The notes: generated by a model from the sequence alone, not told the origin. A stretch of DNA of 64,000 bases from an uncultured Alistipes sp. (GCA_900550465.1 URSC01000005.1:62001-126000), one strand, 5' to 3'. Positions 9,827 to 18,784 are shown, numbered from the stretch's first letter. Numbers and translations are program-made.

Positions 9827-10636
9827 CTAAAATCTGAAACCGATATATAGGACAGTGCGAAAATCGCATGAGGAAAGCATGGAGGCATCTTCCCTCTGCC
9901 ATCCGGCGGCATTGTCATTGAATGTGGCACCGGCATCGATTCCTATCACGTAATGGGTGAGGAATGTATATTCGTAGCGTAGGCCTGCATTTCCAGCAAG
10001 TCCGTTGATGTGGTATTGTGAGGTAAATGTCGTAAAATCCATAGGAGCTACGGTTGGGAACATCTGCTCTGCCCTGAAGCACAGTCCGTCGGCAAAATAG
10101 TATCCGATACCTGCGTAGACTGAGAACCGGTGATGCTCATTGTCTATCATGTGGAATACAGGCTTGACCGTGATAGCCAGCGAGTTGTGCCTTATCCACG
10201 CCAGATTGTTCAGATTGCTTCCTTGAGCAGCCTGTTCCTGAATGTAGTCTTTTACCTCAGGAATATCCCCTATTCCGGTTATGGAATTTCCGACGGCATC
10301 GGAGTAGACATAGGCATCTGCAAAGTCGGGAAAACCGTTTCTATATGAACTCTGTATGTCCAATTCCAGAGAGAAACGCCTCACTAAGTCTCTTTGGTAG
10401 CTGAAACCATACACTGCGGTAGGATAGTGTCTGATATAGCCGACTGCGCCGTTGTCAGTTCCTGACAGATTTGTTCCATAACTGTAAATCCCCCATAGCC
10501 CTATACCGCCATAAAAGCGGATCAGGTTAGATGTTCTTTCTTGTTTGTCAGAAGTGTCATAAGTCTGGCTCATACCATTGTAGCAGGCAGCACAGGCAAG
10601 AATCACGGACAAGAGTAATGATGTTATCTGCTTCAT
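9827..10636 (-). CDS. Outer-membrane beta-barrel protein
   Basis: 269 residues. The signal peptide ends near GMSQ (residue about 24). After it come many alternating amphipathic stretches such as RRFSLELDIQSSYR, HRFSVYAGIGYYFADG and GLAGNAGLRYEYTF. The C-terminus TVLYIGFRF ends in an aromatic residue, as expected for an outer-membrane barrel. It belongs to the broad porin/OmpA-like barrel class, but I cannot name a function. Its start overlaps the 3' end of the small lipoprotein gene upstream by 80 bp, which suggests translational coupling or that one of the two genes is degraded. Confidence 0.7.
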   Translation of the reverse strand: MKQITSLLLSVILACAACYNGMSQTYDTSDKQERTSNLIRFYGGIGLWGIYSYGTNLSGTDNGAVGYIRHYPTAVYGFSYQRDLVRRFSLELDIQSSYRNGFPDFADAYVYSDAVGNSITGIGDIPEVKDYIQEQAAQGSNLNNLAWIRHNSLAITVKPVFHMIDNEHHRFSVYAGIGYYFADGLCFRAEQMFPTVAPMDFTTFTSQYHINGLAGNAGLRYEYTFLTHYVIGIDAGATFNDNAAGWQREDASMLSSCDFRTVLYIGFRF

Positions 10637-10874
10637 GTTTATGGATTATTTGTTTGATTGCAAAACTTGAGAAGTCTCCCTGATATTGATAGATTCTCAT
10701 TTTGGGTGATATGTTTTTCAGCTTGAATATAGTATCGCATAGCGGCTGCGTTATCACAGGTATTTCCCCTGATTCTTCCAAAATAATAAAGCGTCTTCTG
10801 TCCTCCGCGCAGCCGGGCAGGAGCAGACTGGCGGAGGTAAGCAGAAATATCAGAGTGTAACGCAGATGTTTCAT
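10557..10874 (-). CDS. Small putative lipoprotein
   Basis: 105 residues with a signal peptide and lipobox (SASLLLPGC, Cys22). The mature part is short and matches nothing I recognise. The first 70 or so residues look like real coding sequence. The last 26 codons overlap the beginning of the OMP gene at 10636 in another frame, which is unusual; a frameshift near the 3' end would explain it. It lies in a minus-strand run with the genes at 9827 and 10916 and may be part of a decaying accessory operon. Confidence 0.5.
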   Translation of the reverse strand: MKHLRYTLIFLLTSASLLLPGCAEDRRRFIILEESGEIPVITQPLCDTIFKLKNISPKMRIYQYQGDFSSFAIKQIIHKHEADNIITLVRDSCLCCLLQWYEPDL

Positions 10875-10915
10875 GCGGCAACTAACAGATTTCGGCAGTT
10901 GCGCCGGAACTTGAT

Positions 10916-11170
10916 TCAGAAAACAAAACCGAAACGATACTGTAAGTAAGGAGCTAAGTATAAGCCGTTCTGAATGCCGACTCTTCCTCCGGCAGTGAAT
11001 TCACCGAACCAATGTTTGCCCCAGACCCTGCGGATACCGTACATAGGAGTCAGGCTGAAGTCAAAAGGCCCGCTGAGTGCTCCTTGTATCTTTATTGCGA
11101 CAAAGTCTGCCGAGTTCTTGAAGGTGTTTTTCCCCAGTCTGGCCAGGACAGTCAGTATAAGGTGTTTCAT
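10916..11170 (-). pseudogene. Small beta-barrel-like fragment
   Basis: 84 residues. The start MKHLILTVLARLGKN looks like the opening of a signal peptide but lacks a hydrophobic core and cleavage site. The end (WFGEFTAGGRVGIQ, then LYLAPYLQYRFGFVF) looks like the last strands of an outer-membrane barrel with a terminal Phe. This is what an internal deletion of a larger OMP gene would leave. A good -7 element (TATATTTG, 11207-11214) stands 36 bp upstream of the ATG, so the promoter end is intact. It could instead be a genuine small protein. Confidence 0.45.
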
Positions 11171-11206
11171 CTTTTATTGTTTGTGTGTGTAGCTGTTTCG
11201 CATTGC

Positions 11207-11214
11207 AAATATAG
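11207..11214 (-). promoter_or_regulatory. -7 promoter element upstream of 11170
   Basis: TATATTTG on the minus strand fits TAnnTTTG and sits 36 bp before the ATG of the small barrel-like gene. The MITE-like element ends about 70 bp further upstream. Confidence 0.5.
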
Positions 11215-11285
11215 CGGATTTCCGGCAGTCAGCCTTGATCCCCCGATGAAGCACGGAGCAGTGACTTTGGGACTGCTGCCATGGG

Positions 11286-11473
11286 CTGCCTTCAACGAAT
11301 TGACTTCGTGGTGCACTCTTTTTTTGAATCACCTGAAAGTCAATCCATTGTAAATGCGACTGCACATTTGCCCAATCTTAAAACAAGTCAAATGTGCAGT
11401 GTGTTTTATAAGGTGCTGATAACCAAGAACTAATTTCCAGTAGTGCACCACGAAGTCAATTCGTTGACTGCCT
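11286..11473. mobile_element. MITE-like element with 26-bp perfect TIRs and 6-bp target duplication
   Basis: Two perfect 26-bp terminal inverted repeats, 11292-11317 (begins TCAACGAATTGACTTCG) and 11442-11467, bound a 176-bp element. It is flanked on each side by the same hexamer CTGCCT (11286-11291 and 11468-11473), as expected of a target-site duplication. Inside is a second 12-bp inverted repeat (11359-11370 and 11389-11400, CAAATGTGCAGT). No coding frame of note is present, so it would need a transposase in trans. The family of the parent insertion sequence is not known to me. Confidence 0.8.
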
Positions 11474-11553
11474 TTCGCGACTCATAAAGTATGCATATTG
11501 CCGCGCGGTTATGATGCCTGCAGTGCCTGTCAGCCGACAGTCGGGTGTATGCT

Positions 11554-12888
11554 TTATAGGAGCTCCGCCATATACGCGGACAGGCACAAAACATCCTTGT
11601 CTTTTCGTAAGTCTTTGGTATATAAAAGATATCTGTGAAGAATCCTCGCCGAAAACTTATTCTGGAACATATCGAGGGACTTGTGTGAGTTGTAGCCGGA
11701 GGATTTGACCTCTATGGGGCATATCTTGTCTTTTCGCGAGATGAGGAAATCTATCTCGTAGTTACGGGTCTCCTCCTTGAATGTGTAGTAAAACAGTTCA
11801 TTACCGGCACTCTTCAACATCTGGGCGATGGCGTTTTCATACACATATCCCAAGTCGGTGGGGAGTTTGTCTGAAAGGAGTTTACGGTATATCACATTGT
11901 CCGTATAGTCATGGTCCATGAAAGCGAGTGTGACGAACAATCCGGTATCGGCAAGAAACATCTTGAAGTAATTGTAATCGGCATGAAGAGAGATGTCTAC
12001 GCTGGGATCATCCGCATGGTAGGCAAAGTTCACCGTCATGGAGTCTGCCATATCCATCAGCAATTCACCGAGTCTGGCTGCGGTTGCATTCTCAATCACG
12101 CTTCCGACCTTGTAGCGTGTCGTATTGCGGGACAGTTCCGCAGGGATGGATAAGAATAGGTGTGAGGCGCGGCCGCTGGAATCAATCTTGCGGAAATCGT
12201 CGATATACAGTTCAAGTATGTTGCGTTTTACTGCGTCAATGGCCGAGAAATCATTGGATTCCAGGTAGGCACTGACAGCCTGTGGCATACCTCCTATGAG
12301 CATGTACAGGCGGAAAAGGCGCATAAGGTCGCGGTTGACGGCATCTCCAAGTGACTTGAGATTCTGATAGGAGTATCTGATCAGTTCATATGGCTGAGGC
12401 CTTTCTATGGCCCATAAAAACTCTTCGAAGTCCAGCGGATACATTGCAATACGTGTTTCTTCGCTTGGTATCACGATGCCTTTCACATTCTTCTTGATGG
12501 ATAGCAGCGACCCCGTCTCAATGTAGTCATACCGGTGGTCTTTTACGAGGTGTTTGATTGCCTGCCGGGCTGGGGGACAGAGCTGGACTTCATCGAAAAC
12601 GATAACCGATTTACGTTCATACAGCGAAACATTGAACAATGACTGAATCCTCAAAAAGAAGTAATCCAGATCGGAAATATGCGAGAACAACTCCTTGACA
12701 GCATCATCCGCTATCGAGAAATCAATGATTATGCATGACTTATATTCCTTGCGGGCGAACTCCTCCGCGATGGTGGATTTCCCGATCCGACGCGCTCCTT
12801 TTATCAGAAGTGCCGTCTCTCCGTTGCTTTCCCGTTTCCATCGGAGCATCCTTTCGTAAATTTTGCGCTTGAATATTTTTCCAGACAT
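11554..12888 (-). CDS. AAA ATPase with DUF4143 nuclease-like C-terminus
   Basis: 444 residues. An AAA_14 ATPase domain has Walker A GARRIGKS (31-38) and Walker B VIVFDE (95-100). It is followed by a DUF4143 region ending in NYEIDFLISRKDKICPIEVKSS, the D...ExK pattern of PD-(D/E)XK folds. Such proteins are abundant and poorly characterised in Bacteroidota. An in-frame ATG lies at 12909, but a -7 element TATCTTTG at 12913-12920 would start transcription at or after it, so the ATG at 12886-12888 (MSGKIFKRK) is preferred. The MITE-like element lies 80 bp beyond its stop. Confidence 0.85.
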   Translation of the reverse strand: MSGKIFKRKIYERMLRWKRESNGETALLIKGARRIGKSTIAEEFARKEYKSCIIIDFSIADDAVKELFSHISDLDYFFLRIQSLFNVSLYERKSVIVFDEVQLCPPARQAIKHLVKDHRYDYIETGSLLSIKKNVKGIVIPSEETRIAMYPLDFEEFLWAIERPQPYELIRYSYQNLKSLGDAVNRDLMRLFRLYMLIGGMPQAVSAYLESNDFSAIDAVKRNILELYIDDFRKIDSSGRASHLFLSIPAELSRNTTRYKVGSVIENATAARLGELLMDMADSMTVNFAYHADDPSVDISLHADYNYFKMFLADTGLFVTLAFMDHDYTDNVIYRKLLSDKLPTDLGYVYENAIAQMLKSAGNELFYYTFKEETRNYEIDFLISRKDKICPIEVKSSGYNSHKSLDMFQNKFSARILHRYLLYTKDLRKDKDVLCLSAYMAELL

Positions 12889-12912
12889 GTCCAAAACCTT
12901 TATTTTCATCAG

Positions 12913-12942
12913 CAAAGATACGTCTTTGTCGGAAAATGCAAA
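12913..12942 (-). promoter_or_regulatory. Promoter of the AAA/DUF4143 gene
   Basis: On the minus strand TTTG (12939-12942), 18 bp, then TATCTTTG (12913-12920): both halves of the Bacteroidota promoter. The -33 half lies inside the first 33-bp tandem repeat (12925-12957). Confidence 0.6.
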
Positions 12943-13014
12943 ATGTTTTTGCGGGAATTTGTCGGAAAAAGCAAAATGTTTTCCCCGGTTTTTGTCGGAA
13001 ACAGGAAAATGTTT
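12925..13014. repeat. 33-bp tandem repeat, three copies
   Basis: Copies start at 12925, 12958 and 12991, each opening TTTGTCGGAAA and sharing (G)CAAAATGTTTT; the third is shortened and diverged. The array fills the gap between the PKD-protein stop (13017) and the ATPase promoter and includes that promoter's -33 box. Because 33 is a multiple of three, all frames stay open across it, but I see no reason to call it coding. Confidence 0.8.
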
Positions 13015-13016
13015 GC

Positions 13017-14687
13017 TCAGTCGATGTGCAGGTCGCGGATGAGGGTCAGCTCGGTGGACTGCTCTCCGGTCCAGCCGCCCTTGGCCTGTACTCCGCACTG
13101 TATCTTGACGAAATCGATGTAGGTCAGGTCGGCGGGCTCTCCGTCCCAGCGGACTGCGTCGGAGATGCGGAACTTGTCGATGTCGGGATCTGTCCCGCTC
13201 CAGTTGTCGGCGTAGCCCCAGTCGAAAGGGTGGCCGATCCAAAGGGAACCGTTGCCGTTCTCGTCGACGAGGCGGTCTTCGAGACGGGTGCCGCGCAGGG
13301 TGTAGCTTTCGGCCGTAATCCAGAGCGGGAAATAGGTCTCCTGACTGTGGTATGCGGGGATATAGTCCACGGTGCCTGAGCTGCCCCTGTTGTCCGTCCA
13401 TTCGATACTCGTCCCGTTGGAGGAAGGCCGGTAGTAGGTGACGGCATAGTCCTGCCATGTCTCCGGTTTGCCGTATTCGGAGCCGCGCAGCTCGTACCAG
13501 GTGTCATCGGGCAGACCGTTGCCGTTCTCATCCTGGCTCACCCAGATGATACCCGGCTCGGATGAGGAACTGTGGGCGTTGCCGGTAATCTGCAGATCGA
13601 AGCCTCCGTCCGTGCTGCTCTCCACACTGTGGTCGAAACCTGCGATGAGGTAGCCTCCGAAGGCCCCAAGGGAGACGAACTGACCCTGGGACAGCCGCTC
13701 GAAAGCGTAGGAGCAGGCTTCTTCCGGGGAGGTGAGGGTGACTCCGTCATTGATGAACTGTCCCGGTGCCGGGGTGTATTCGTAGACTTTGGATATTGAC
13801 GCGCTGCTGGATGCGTCAGCTGCCCGGAAATACGTCCCTTCGGCAGGCAGCACTGTCACCGTCAGGTCCTGTGAGGCGGCTGTATAGGAGTTCCGCATGG
13901 TCACGCTCACGGTGTAGGAGCCTTCGGCGGTAAGGTCAAATACGTATTCGGAGCTTTCCCCGCTCTGCACCTCAGTCCCGTCCACACTCCAGGTGTATAC
14001 GGCATCGAAAGGGTACTCGATATCCTGCGGCCGCAGCAGCAGGCTGCGTCCGGAGCTTATCCCGTATTCCGTCCGGTCGAATGTCCAGGAAAATGCCTCT
14101 CCAGGACTCATCACCTCTACGGTAAACTCTATTTCGTCCTGGCCGTCCCGGTTCTCGACGCATAGTCCGGCTTCGAATGTCCCGGTCTCCCCGGTAGGGA
14201 ATGTGTACACCGAATCAGTGGAGACAGTCTTCCCGTCTATGGTCCAGGAATAGGTTACGGGCAGGGCGGAAGAGATCTCCGGCGCAAGCACCAGCAGGGA
14301 GTCCTGCAGTACGGAAAATCCGCGCGCAGCTCCCGGCAGGGAAATCTCCGGCGGCATCATCCCGTAAACATCGATGCGCAGCTCGGCCTTGTCCTCGCCG
14401 GCGGAATTGCTGACGGTGAGCATTATGTAGTATTCGCCTGCCTCATCACTGGTAAACGTCAGGGACTCTTCTACGGACAGGGTCTCCCCGTCGCAGGTCC
14501 ACAGCCATACAGTTCCCTCCCCGCAGTTCTCGTATTCAGGAGTGACGGTCACCGTATCTCCCACGACAGTCTCGTACAGCTGCTGCTCAAGCAGAATTAC
14601 CGGAGGCAGGGATTCGCGCTCATCCCTGCACCCGGTAACACCAATAACTATTAAAAATATGAATGCAGAAAAATATTTTCTCATCAA
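13017..14687 (-). CDS. PKD-domain surface lipoprotein of the B12 locus
   Basis: 556 residues. The lipobox Cys is residue 20 (VIGVTGC). Three PKD-like Ig folds follow (about residues 30-110, 112-195 and 200-285), each with the pattern seen in EYYIMLTVSNSAGEDKAEL and GSYTVSVTMRN. A C-terminal domain of about 270 residues contains DENGNGLPDDTWYEL and DENGNGSLWIGHPFDWGYAD; its DxNGNG motifs look like calcium-binding loops. It starts 6 bp after the DUF4465 gene ends and is last in the riboswitch-controlled operon. That position suggests a role in cobamide capture at the cell surface; the domain content alone does not show binding. Confidence 0.8.
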   Translation of the reverse strand: MMRKYFSAFIFLIVIGVTGCRDERESLPPVILLEQQLYETVVGDTVTVTPEYENCGEGTVWLWTCDGETLSVEESLTFTSDEAGEYYIMLTVSNSAGEDKAELRIDVYGMMPPEISLPGAARGFSVLQDSLLVLAPEISSALPVTYSWTIDGKTVSTDSVYTFPTGETGTFEAGLCVENRDGQDEIEFTVEVMSPGEAFSWTFDRTEYGISSGRSLLLRPQDIEYPFDAVYTWSVDGTEVQSGESSEYVFDLTAEGSYTVSVTMRNSYTAASQDLTVTVLPAEGTYFRAADASSSASISKVYEYTPAPGQFINDGVTLTSPEEACSYAFERLSQGQFVSLGAFGGYLIAGFDHSVESSTDGGFDLQITGNAHSSSSEPGIIWVSQDENGNGLPDDTWYELRGSEYGKPETWQDYAVTYYRPSSNGTSIEWTDNRGSSGTVDYIPAYHSQETYFPLWITAESYTLRGTRLEDRLVDENGNGSLWIGHPFDWGYADNWSGTDPDIDKFRISDAVRWDGEPADLTYIDFVKIQCGVQAKGGWTGEQSTELTLIRDLHID

Positions 14688-14693
14688 GTGCGG

Positions 14694-15440
14694 TTACATT
14701 CTTACGGTCACGTCGTCGTATGCGAAGTATCCTGGAGCGGCCATGCCGTATTCGTTCTGAATGGAGGAAGTGATGTCAAACTCGACCTTTACCGGCGATC
14801 CGAGTCCGGTGAGGTCCCACAGTGTCCAGGCATTGATGCTCTGGCCGTTCTCAGTAAGGTAGAACTCGCTGGTGCCCGTTACGGTCCCGGCAGCATCGTA
14901 GCCTGTCGCCGTTACTTTGGTCCAGTCGTCAGCCCCTGCCAGAGCCTCTACTGTGCCGAGATAGTAGGAGGTGTTGGTCACATACATGCTCTCGATGACG
15001 CGTCCTACGCCGTCCTTGAAGTAGAAATAACCTACGTTCTTGGAGTATTCGCTTTTAAATCCGTTGTGCACGCAGAAGTTGCTGCCGGAGTGGCCTCCGC
15101 TCAGAGGGATGGCCAGCTGGAGGGTGTAATCGCCGGTGGCAGCCTGGTCCACATAGTTGGAGACTGCGTGGCCGCCGTTCCAGTAGATGGTGCTGCCGTT
15201 GCTTTCGCAGAGTTCTGATGCCAGTTCCGTATTGCCCTGGTCGTACCAGCTGTAGTCGGTACCAGTCACCATGTCGCCATAGAGCAGCTCTCCGCCGTAC
15301 TGGGGATCATCTACGAGTGCGTCCCATGAACTTCCCTCAAAGCTGAGGGTTTTCAAAGTGTACTCAGGTTCTTTCTCGCATGATGAGGCGAGGATGACAG
15401 CGGCTGCTGCCGCAAGGGAAATTTTAAAAATACGTCTCAT
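14694..15440 (-). CDS. btuH: DUF4465 lipoprotein, BtuH-type cobamide-binding protein
   Basis: 248 residues from the ATG at 15440. The lipobox Cys is residue 21 (VILASSC), followed by EKEPE, an acidic stretch like the Bacteroidota surface-export signal. The body matches DUF4465: FEGSSWDALVDDPQYGG near the start, YWNGGHAVSNYVD in the middle and MYVTNTSYYLGTVEAL later. From memory, DUF4465 includes BtuH, a surface B12-binding lipoprotein of gut Bacteroides. An ATG ten codons upstream (15470) is possible but overlaps btuG and delays the signal peptide. The place between btuG and the PKD gene, under the riboswitch, supports B12 capture. The symbol rests on context and family. Confidence 0.75.
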   Translation of the reverse strand: MRRIFKISLAAAAAVILASSCEKEPEYTLKTLSFEGSSWDALVDDPQYGGELLYGDMVTGTDYSWYDQGNTELASELCESNGSTIYWNGGHAVSNYVDQAATGDYTLQLAIPLSGGHSGSNFCVHNGFKSEYSKNVGYFYFKDGVGRVIESMYVTNTSYYLGTVEALAGADDWTKVTATGYDAAGTVTGTSEFYLTENGQSINAWTLWDLTGLGSPVKVEFDITSSIQNEYGMAAPGYFAYDDVTVRM

Positions 15441-15459
15441 TTTTATAAAAGTTTTAAAT

Positions 15460-16641
15460 TCAAATTTCATCCAAAGATTTTAACTGTTTGCGGGTGAACA
15501 CTATGTGCGCCGGGATATCTCCGGTAGTGGCCGACCACTTCCGCACTCCGTCCTGCCCGTAGCAGTGGATGCAGCCGGGCGTGACATGGTCCTTGGCATC
15601 GGTCAGGAAGATGTCCCCGTTGGAGGGATTGACGGCGATGCAGTAGGGGGTGGTGATCTCCTCTTTCGTGCCGTCGGTGACGAAGTTGCGGGTGACGGTG
15701 ATGCCCTCCCGGGTGTCGAAGACGGCGTAGCCGGTGCTGTAGTCCAGGGATACATTGCTCCAGGAGTGGGAGATGACATAGAGCGAGTCGCCGTAGACTG
15801 CCATGTCGCTGTTCTGCAGCAGCTGGAGCTCCCGCACCACCTCGTCCGTCGAGGGATCGACTACCCAGGTCGAGGACTGATGCCCGTAGTAGTCCCCCCG
15901 GGAGGAGATGTAGAGCATCCCGTCCCCGCCGAGCTTGACCTGATGGAGGTTCGGAGCCACCTCTATCTCATTGCATACCTCGAAGGTCGCCAGGTCGATG
16001 ACCGATACCGTGAGGTCGTAGTCCGGAGCCATGTAGCCCCCGGAATTGGCCACGTAGAGCCGTCCGTCCACCACCGCCATTTCCTCCGGCTGGTAGCCCA
16101 CTCCGCAGGTGTCCACCACCTGCATGGTCACTGTGTCTATCTTGGCTACGTAGCCCCTGCGGTACTCCGGGTCGAATTCAACTGCCCCGGCGTAGGAGCT
16201 GACGTAGGCGTAGCCACCGTCGAAGGTGATGTACCGGCAGTTGGGCAGGGGTATCTCCGCTATGTGCCGGGCGGTCTCTACGTCCATGACCTCCACGAGG
16301 TTGGAGCAGTTGATGACGGCGTAGAGCCTGCCCCCGTAGATGCCGAGGTCATTGCCCACGTCCCCGAGCTCGAGGGCCACTCCCGGATTGCGCTCTGCGA
16401 ATATGTTGCGGGTGTAGACCCCTGTGGCATAGTCGAAATAGTCGAGAGTGGCCTTGTTGCTGCCCATATTGCCCTCGTTGAGCAGGAAGAAGCCCTTGAC
16501 CTCCCCCGCCTCCGAGCCGCCGGTGACCTCATTGCCCGTCGAGGGAGTGATGGGCTCAATCCCCCGGCAGGAAGTTATGACCGTGCCGGCCAGACATACG
16601 GACAGCAGTCCGAAAAGAGTATATGCAGTATTTATTCTCAT
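15460..16641 (-). CDS. btuG: Surface B12-binding beta-propeller lipoprotein BtuG
   Basis: 393 residues. The lipobox Cys is residue 25 (TVITSC). The rest is a YncE/DUF5074-like seven-bladed propeller with repeating motifs such as GGRLYAVINCSNLVEVMD, DGRLYVANSGGY and GDIFLTDAKDH. In Bacteroides, BtuG sits on the TonB receptor BtuB and captures B12 with very high affinity before hand-over. Here its ATG overlaps the btuB stop by 4 bp (16638-16641), so the two are translationally coupled, as expected for partners in one complex. Expression should follow the cobalamin riboswitch at 18785-18975. Assignment rests on the propeller family plus context. Confidence 0.88.
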   Translation of the reverse strand: MRINTAYTLFGLLSVCLAGTVITSCRGIEPITPSTGNEVTGGSEAGEVKGFFLLNEGNMGSNKATLDYFDYATGVYTRNIFAERNPGVALELGDVGNDLGIYGGRLYAVINCSNLVEVMDVETARHIAEIPLPNCRYITFDGGYAYVSSYAGAVEFDPEYRRGYVAKIDTVTMQVVDTCGVGYQPEEMAVVDGRLYVANSGGYMAPDYDLTVSVIDLATFEVCNEIEVAPNLHQVKLGGDGMLYISSRGDYYGHQSSTWVVDPSTDEVVRELQLLQNSDMAVYGDSLYVISHSWSNVSLDYSTGYAVFDTREGITVTRNFVTDGTKEEITTPYCIAVNPSNGDIFLTDAKDHVTPGCIHCYGQDGVRKWSATTGDIPAHIVFTRKQLKSLDEI

Positions 16642-18689
16642 AGGATGAAATTGACTTTAATCATGAAGTTGGTGCCCGGCATCGGGTAGCACTTGACCAC
16701 CTCGTACTGCTGGTTGAGGATGTTGTTGACCAGGGCCGTGGCCTGCAGCTCCCACCCCTTGAAGAGGAAGGACTTGGTCAGGGATATGTCGTGGGTGTAC
16801 CAGGGCTGGGCGTAGTTCTCTGGGATGTTGGCCGAGGACTCGTAGCGCTCGCCGGTGTAGATGAAGCTGTAGTTGAAGGACCAGCTGCTGTAGGCCGCGC
16901 CGAGGGTCACAGAGCAGCTGTGCAGGGGGATGTAGGCCACCTGTCCGCCGTACCATTCGGATGCCGGGTCGGTCAGGTCGCGGGCCCGCTGGAAGGTGTA
17001 GTTGACTCTGGGGGAAACGTCCACAGGTCCGAAGCGGAAGTAGCCCTGGGCCGCCGCGTCCACTCCGAGTATCTCCACGTAGCCGAGGTTCATCATCGTC
17101 CAGCGGAACTGGTTGGAGGTGGGCATGGCTATGATCTTGTTGTCTATCTGGTTGAAATACACGTCGGCCTGTATGTCCAATCCGCGGAACCAGCCGCGGC
17201 TGCGTATCAGGTGCCAGGTGGCCCCGAAGTCGTACTGGCTGGTCTCCTCCGGCTCCAGCCAGGATGCTCCGGTGAAGGTGTAGTAGAGGTCGTTGAAGGT
17301 GGGCATGCGGTAGTTCTTCTTGTAGAATGCCCTCAGCTCTAAGTCGATATCCCTGAAGGGCTTCCACGAGGCAATGACGGCGGGGGAGAGCTGGTGCCGG
17401 TCTTCCATCTCGGCGTCCGAGGCTCTCAGCACATCGTGGATATAGGTGTAGAGGAGGGAGGCGGAGAGTTTCAGTCCTCCGAACTCGAAGGCGGTGGCGG
17501 CGGCTCCGTATCCGGCGTAGCGCAGGGGGTAGACGAAGTCCCGCAGGTCGGCGTCAAGGCTGTTCCACTGGAAGTCGGTGGCGAGGGACAATGTCCACCA
17601 CCTGAAGGGCTTGAAGCGGTGTGCCGCGGAGAGGTAGGCCTCCTGCTGGCGGTAGCGGTTGTCCACGTACATGGCCGTCACGTCGAGGCGGGGGTCGGCG
17701 AGGTAGTGGAGGTAGTCGTAGGCATACTTGCCGCTGACCTGCAGGGAGTACCAGGGGGCGAAGTCCTTCTTGAAGGAGCCCTGGGCGAAGAAGTTGTCGT
17801 CCCACTGGCGGTCCTGATGTACGAACTTGCCGCGGACCACAGCGCCGGGATAGCCCCGCTCCGAGTCGTAGAAATAGACCTTGGCCCGCCAGTATCCGCC
17901 CTCGATGTCCCCGAAGAGGGCTACCTCGGCGCGGGTCATACGCACGTCTCCGTTCTGACGGACGCCGGTGGTGTCGTAGCCGTCCTGCTTGGCATAGGTG
18001 AACTTGTACCGGCCTGTGGTATAGAGGAATTCGGTGCTGGCCGAGAGGGACAGGCGGTCCGATATGTTATGCTCCCAGAGAACAGAGGGGTTGACGGTCA
18101 TGAACGAGCCGCCCTTGAGCCCGAAGTTCCAGTTGTTGCGCTTGCCGTCGGTGAAACGGGGCTTCTTGGTCCGGAGGTAGACGGCGTTGGCTGAGGCGTA
18201 GTCCTTGGCGGACTGGAGGGTGGCGCTTTTCTGGCCGTTGTAGAGGGAGACAGACTCCATGTTGTCGAGGGAGAAGCGGCCGAGGTCCACTATGCCGTTC
18301 TGGGCGTTGCCGAGCTCCACCCCGTCGTAGAACACTCCCACGTGCTGGCTGCCGAGGCTGCGGACATTGATGCTCTTGAGTCCGCCGATGCCGCCGAAGT
18401 CCTTGATCTGTACCCCGGAGAAATACCTTATCGCATCGGCGATAGAGTGGGTGCCGAGGCTTCTGAGCTTCTCGCCCGAGAGCATCTGCACCGGGACTAC
18501 CTCCTGGGAGGTGCGGGTGGCGACCACCATCACCTCGTCGATGCTGAGGGTGGTGTCGGAGGCCCAGTTCTTCTCCTCCGATATGGCGGTAGAGTCGCGG
18601 TCCTGGGCGGAGACGACAAAGGAGCAGCTGCCTGCGAGCATTGCTGCAAGTGCCAGAGCCATTGTCCTATATCTGATTTCTACTGCCAT
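16638..18689 (-). CDS. btuB: TonB-dependent cobalamin receptor BtuB
   Basis: 683 residues. A signal peptide ends near VSA-Q (residue 29) and a TonB-box-like stretch IDEVMVVATR is at about 50-59. The plug domain (about 60-170) contains LRSLGTHSIADAIRYFSGVQI and NVRSLGSQHVGVFYDGVELG, and the 22-strand barrel ends at FMIKVNFIL with a hydrophobic terminus. Outer-membrane uptake of cobamides is inferred from the riboswitch 96 bp upstream and from the btuG partner; the plug sequence is of the BtuB/vitamin type rather than SusC type. First gene of a four-gene operon. Confidence 0.92.
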   Translation of the reverse strand: MAVEIRYRTMALALAAMLAGSCSFVVSAQDRDSTAISEEKNWASDTTLSIDEVMVVATRTSQEVVPVQMLSGEKLRSLGTHSIADAIRYFSGVQIKDFGGIGGLKSINVRSLGSQHVGVFYDGVELGNAQNGIVDLGRFSLDNMESVSLYNGQKSATLQSAKDYASANAVYLRTKKPRFTDGKRNNWNFGLKGGSFMTVNPSVLWEHNISDRLSLSASTEFLYTTGRYKFTYAKQDGYDTTGVRQNGDVRMTRAEVALFGDIEGGYWRAKVYFYDSERGYPGAVVRGKFVHQDRQWDDNFFAQGSFKKDFAPWYSLQVSGKYAYDYLHYLADPRLDVTAMYVDNRYRQQEAYLSAAHRFKPFRWWTLSLATDFQWNSLDADLRDFVYPLRYAGYGAAATAFEFGGLKLSASLLYTYIHDVLRASDAEMEDRHQLSPAVIASWKPFRDIDLELRAFYKKNYRMPTFNDLYYTFTGASWLEPEETSQYDFGATWHLIRSRGWFRGLDIQADVYFNQIDNKIIAMPTSNQFRWTMMNLGYVEILGVDAAAQGYFRFGPVDVSPRVNYTFQRARDLTDPASEWYGGQVAYIPLHSCSVTLGAAYSSWSFNYSFIYTGERYESSANIPENYAQPWYTHDISLTKSFLFKGWELQATALVNNILNQQYEVVKCYPMPGTNFMIKVNFIL

Positions 18690-18784
18690 ATTTCATTTTC
18701 CTAAATTATGGACAGCAGCTTGAAGGGCAGAAACGCCGCGAAGACCTTGAGAGTCCGGAGCCTAAACACCCGTAGGCCGCTGAT

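Noticed and set aside
12925..13014. Possible short CRISPR array
   Set aside because: The 33-bp units are directly adjacent with no spacers.
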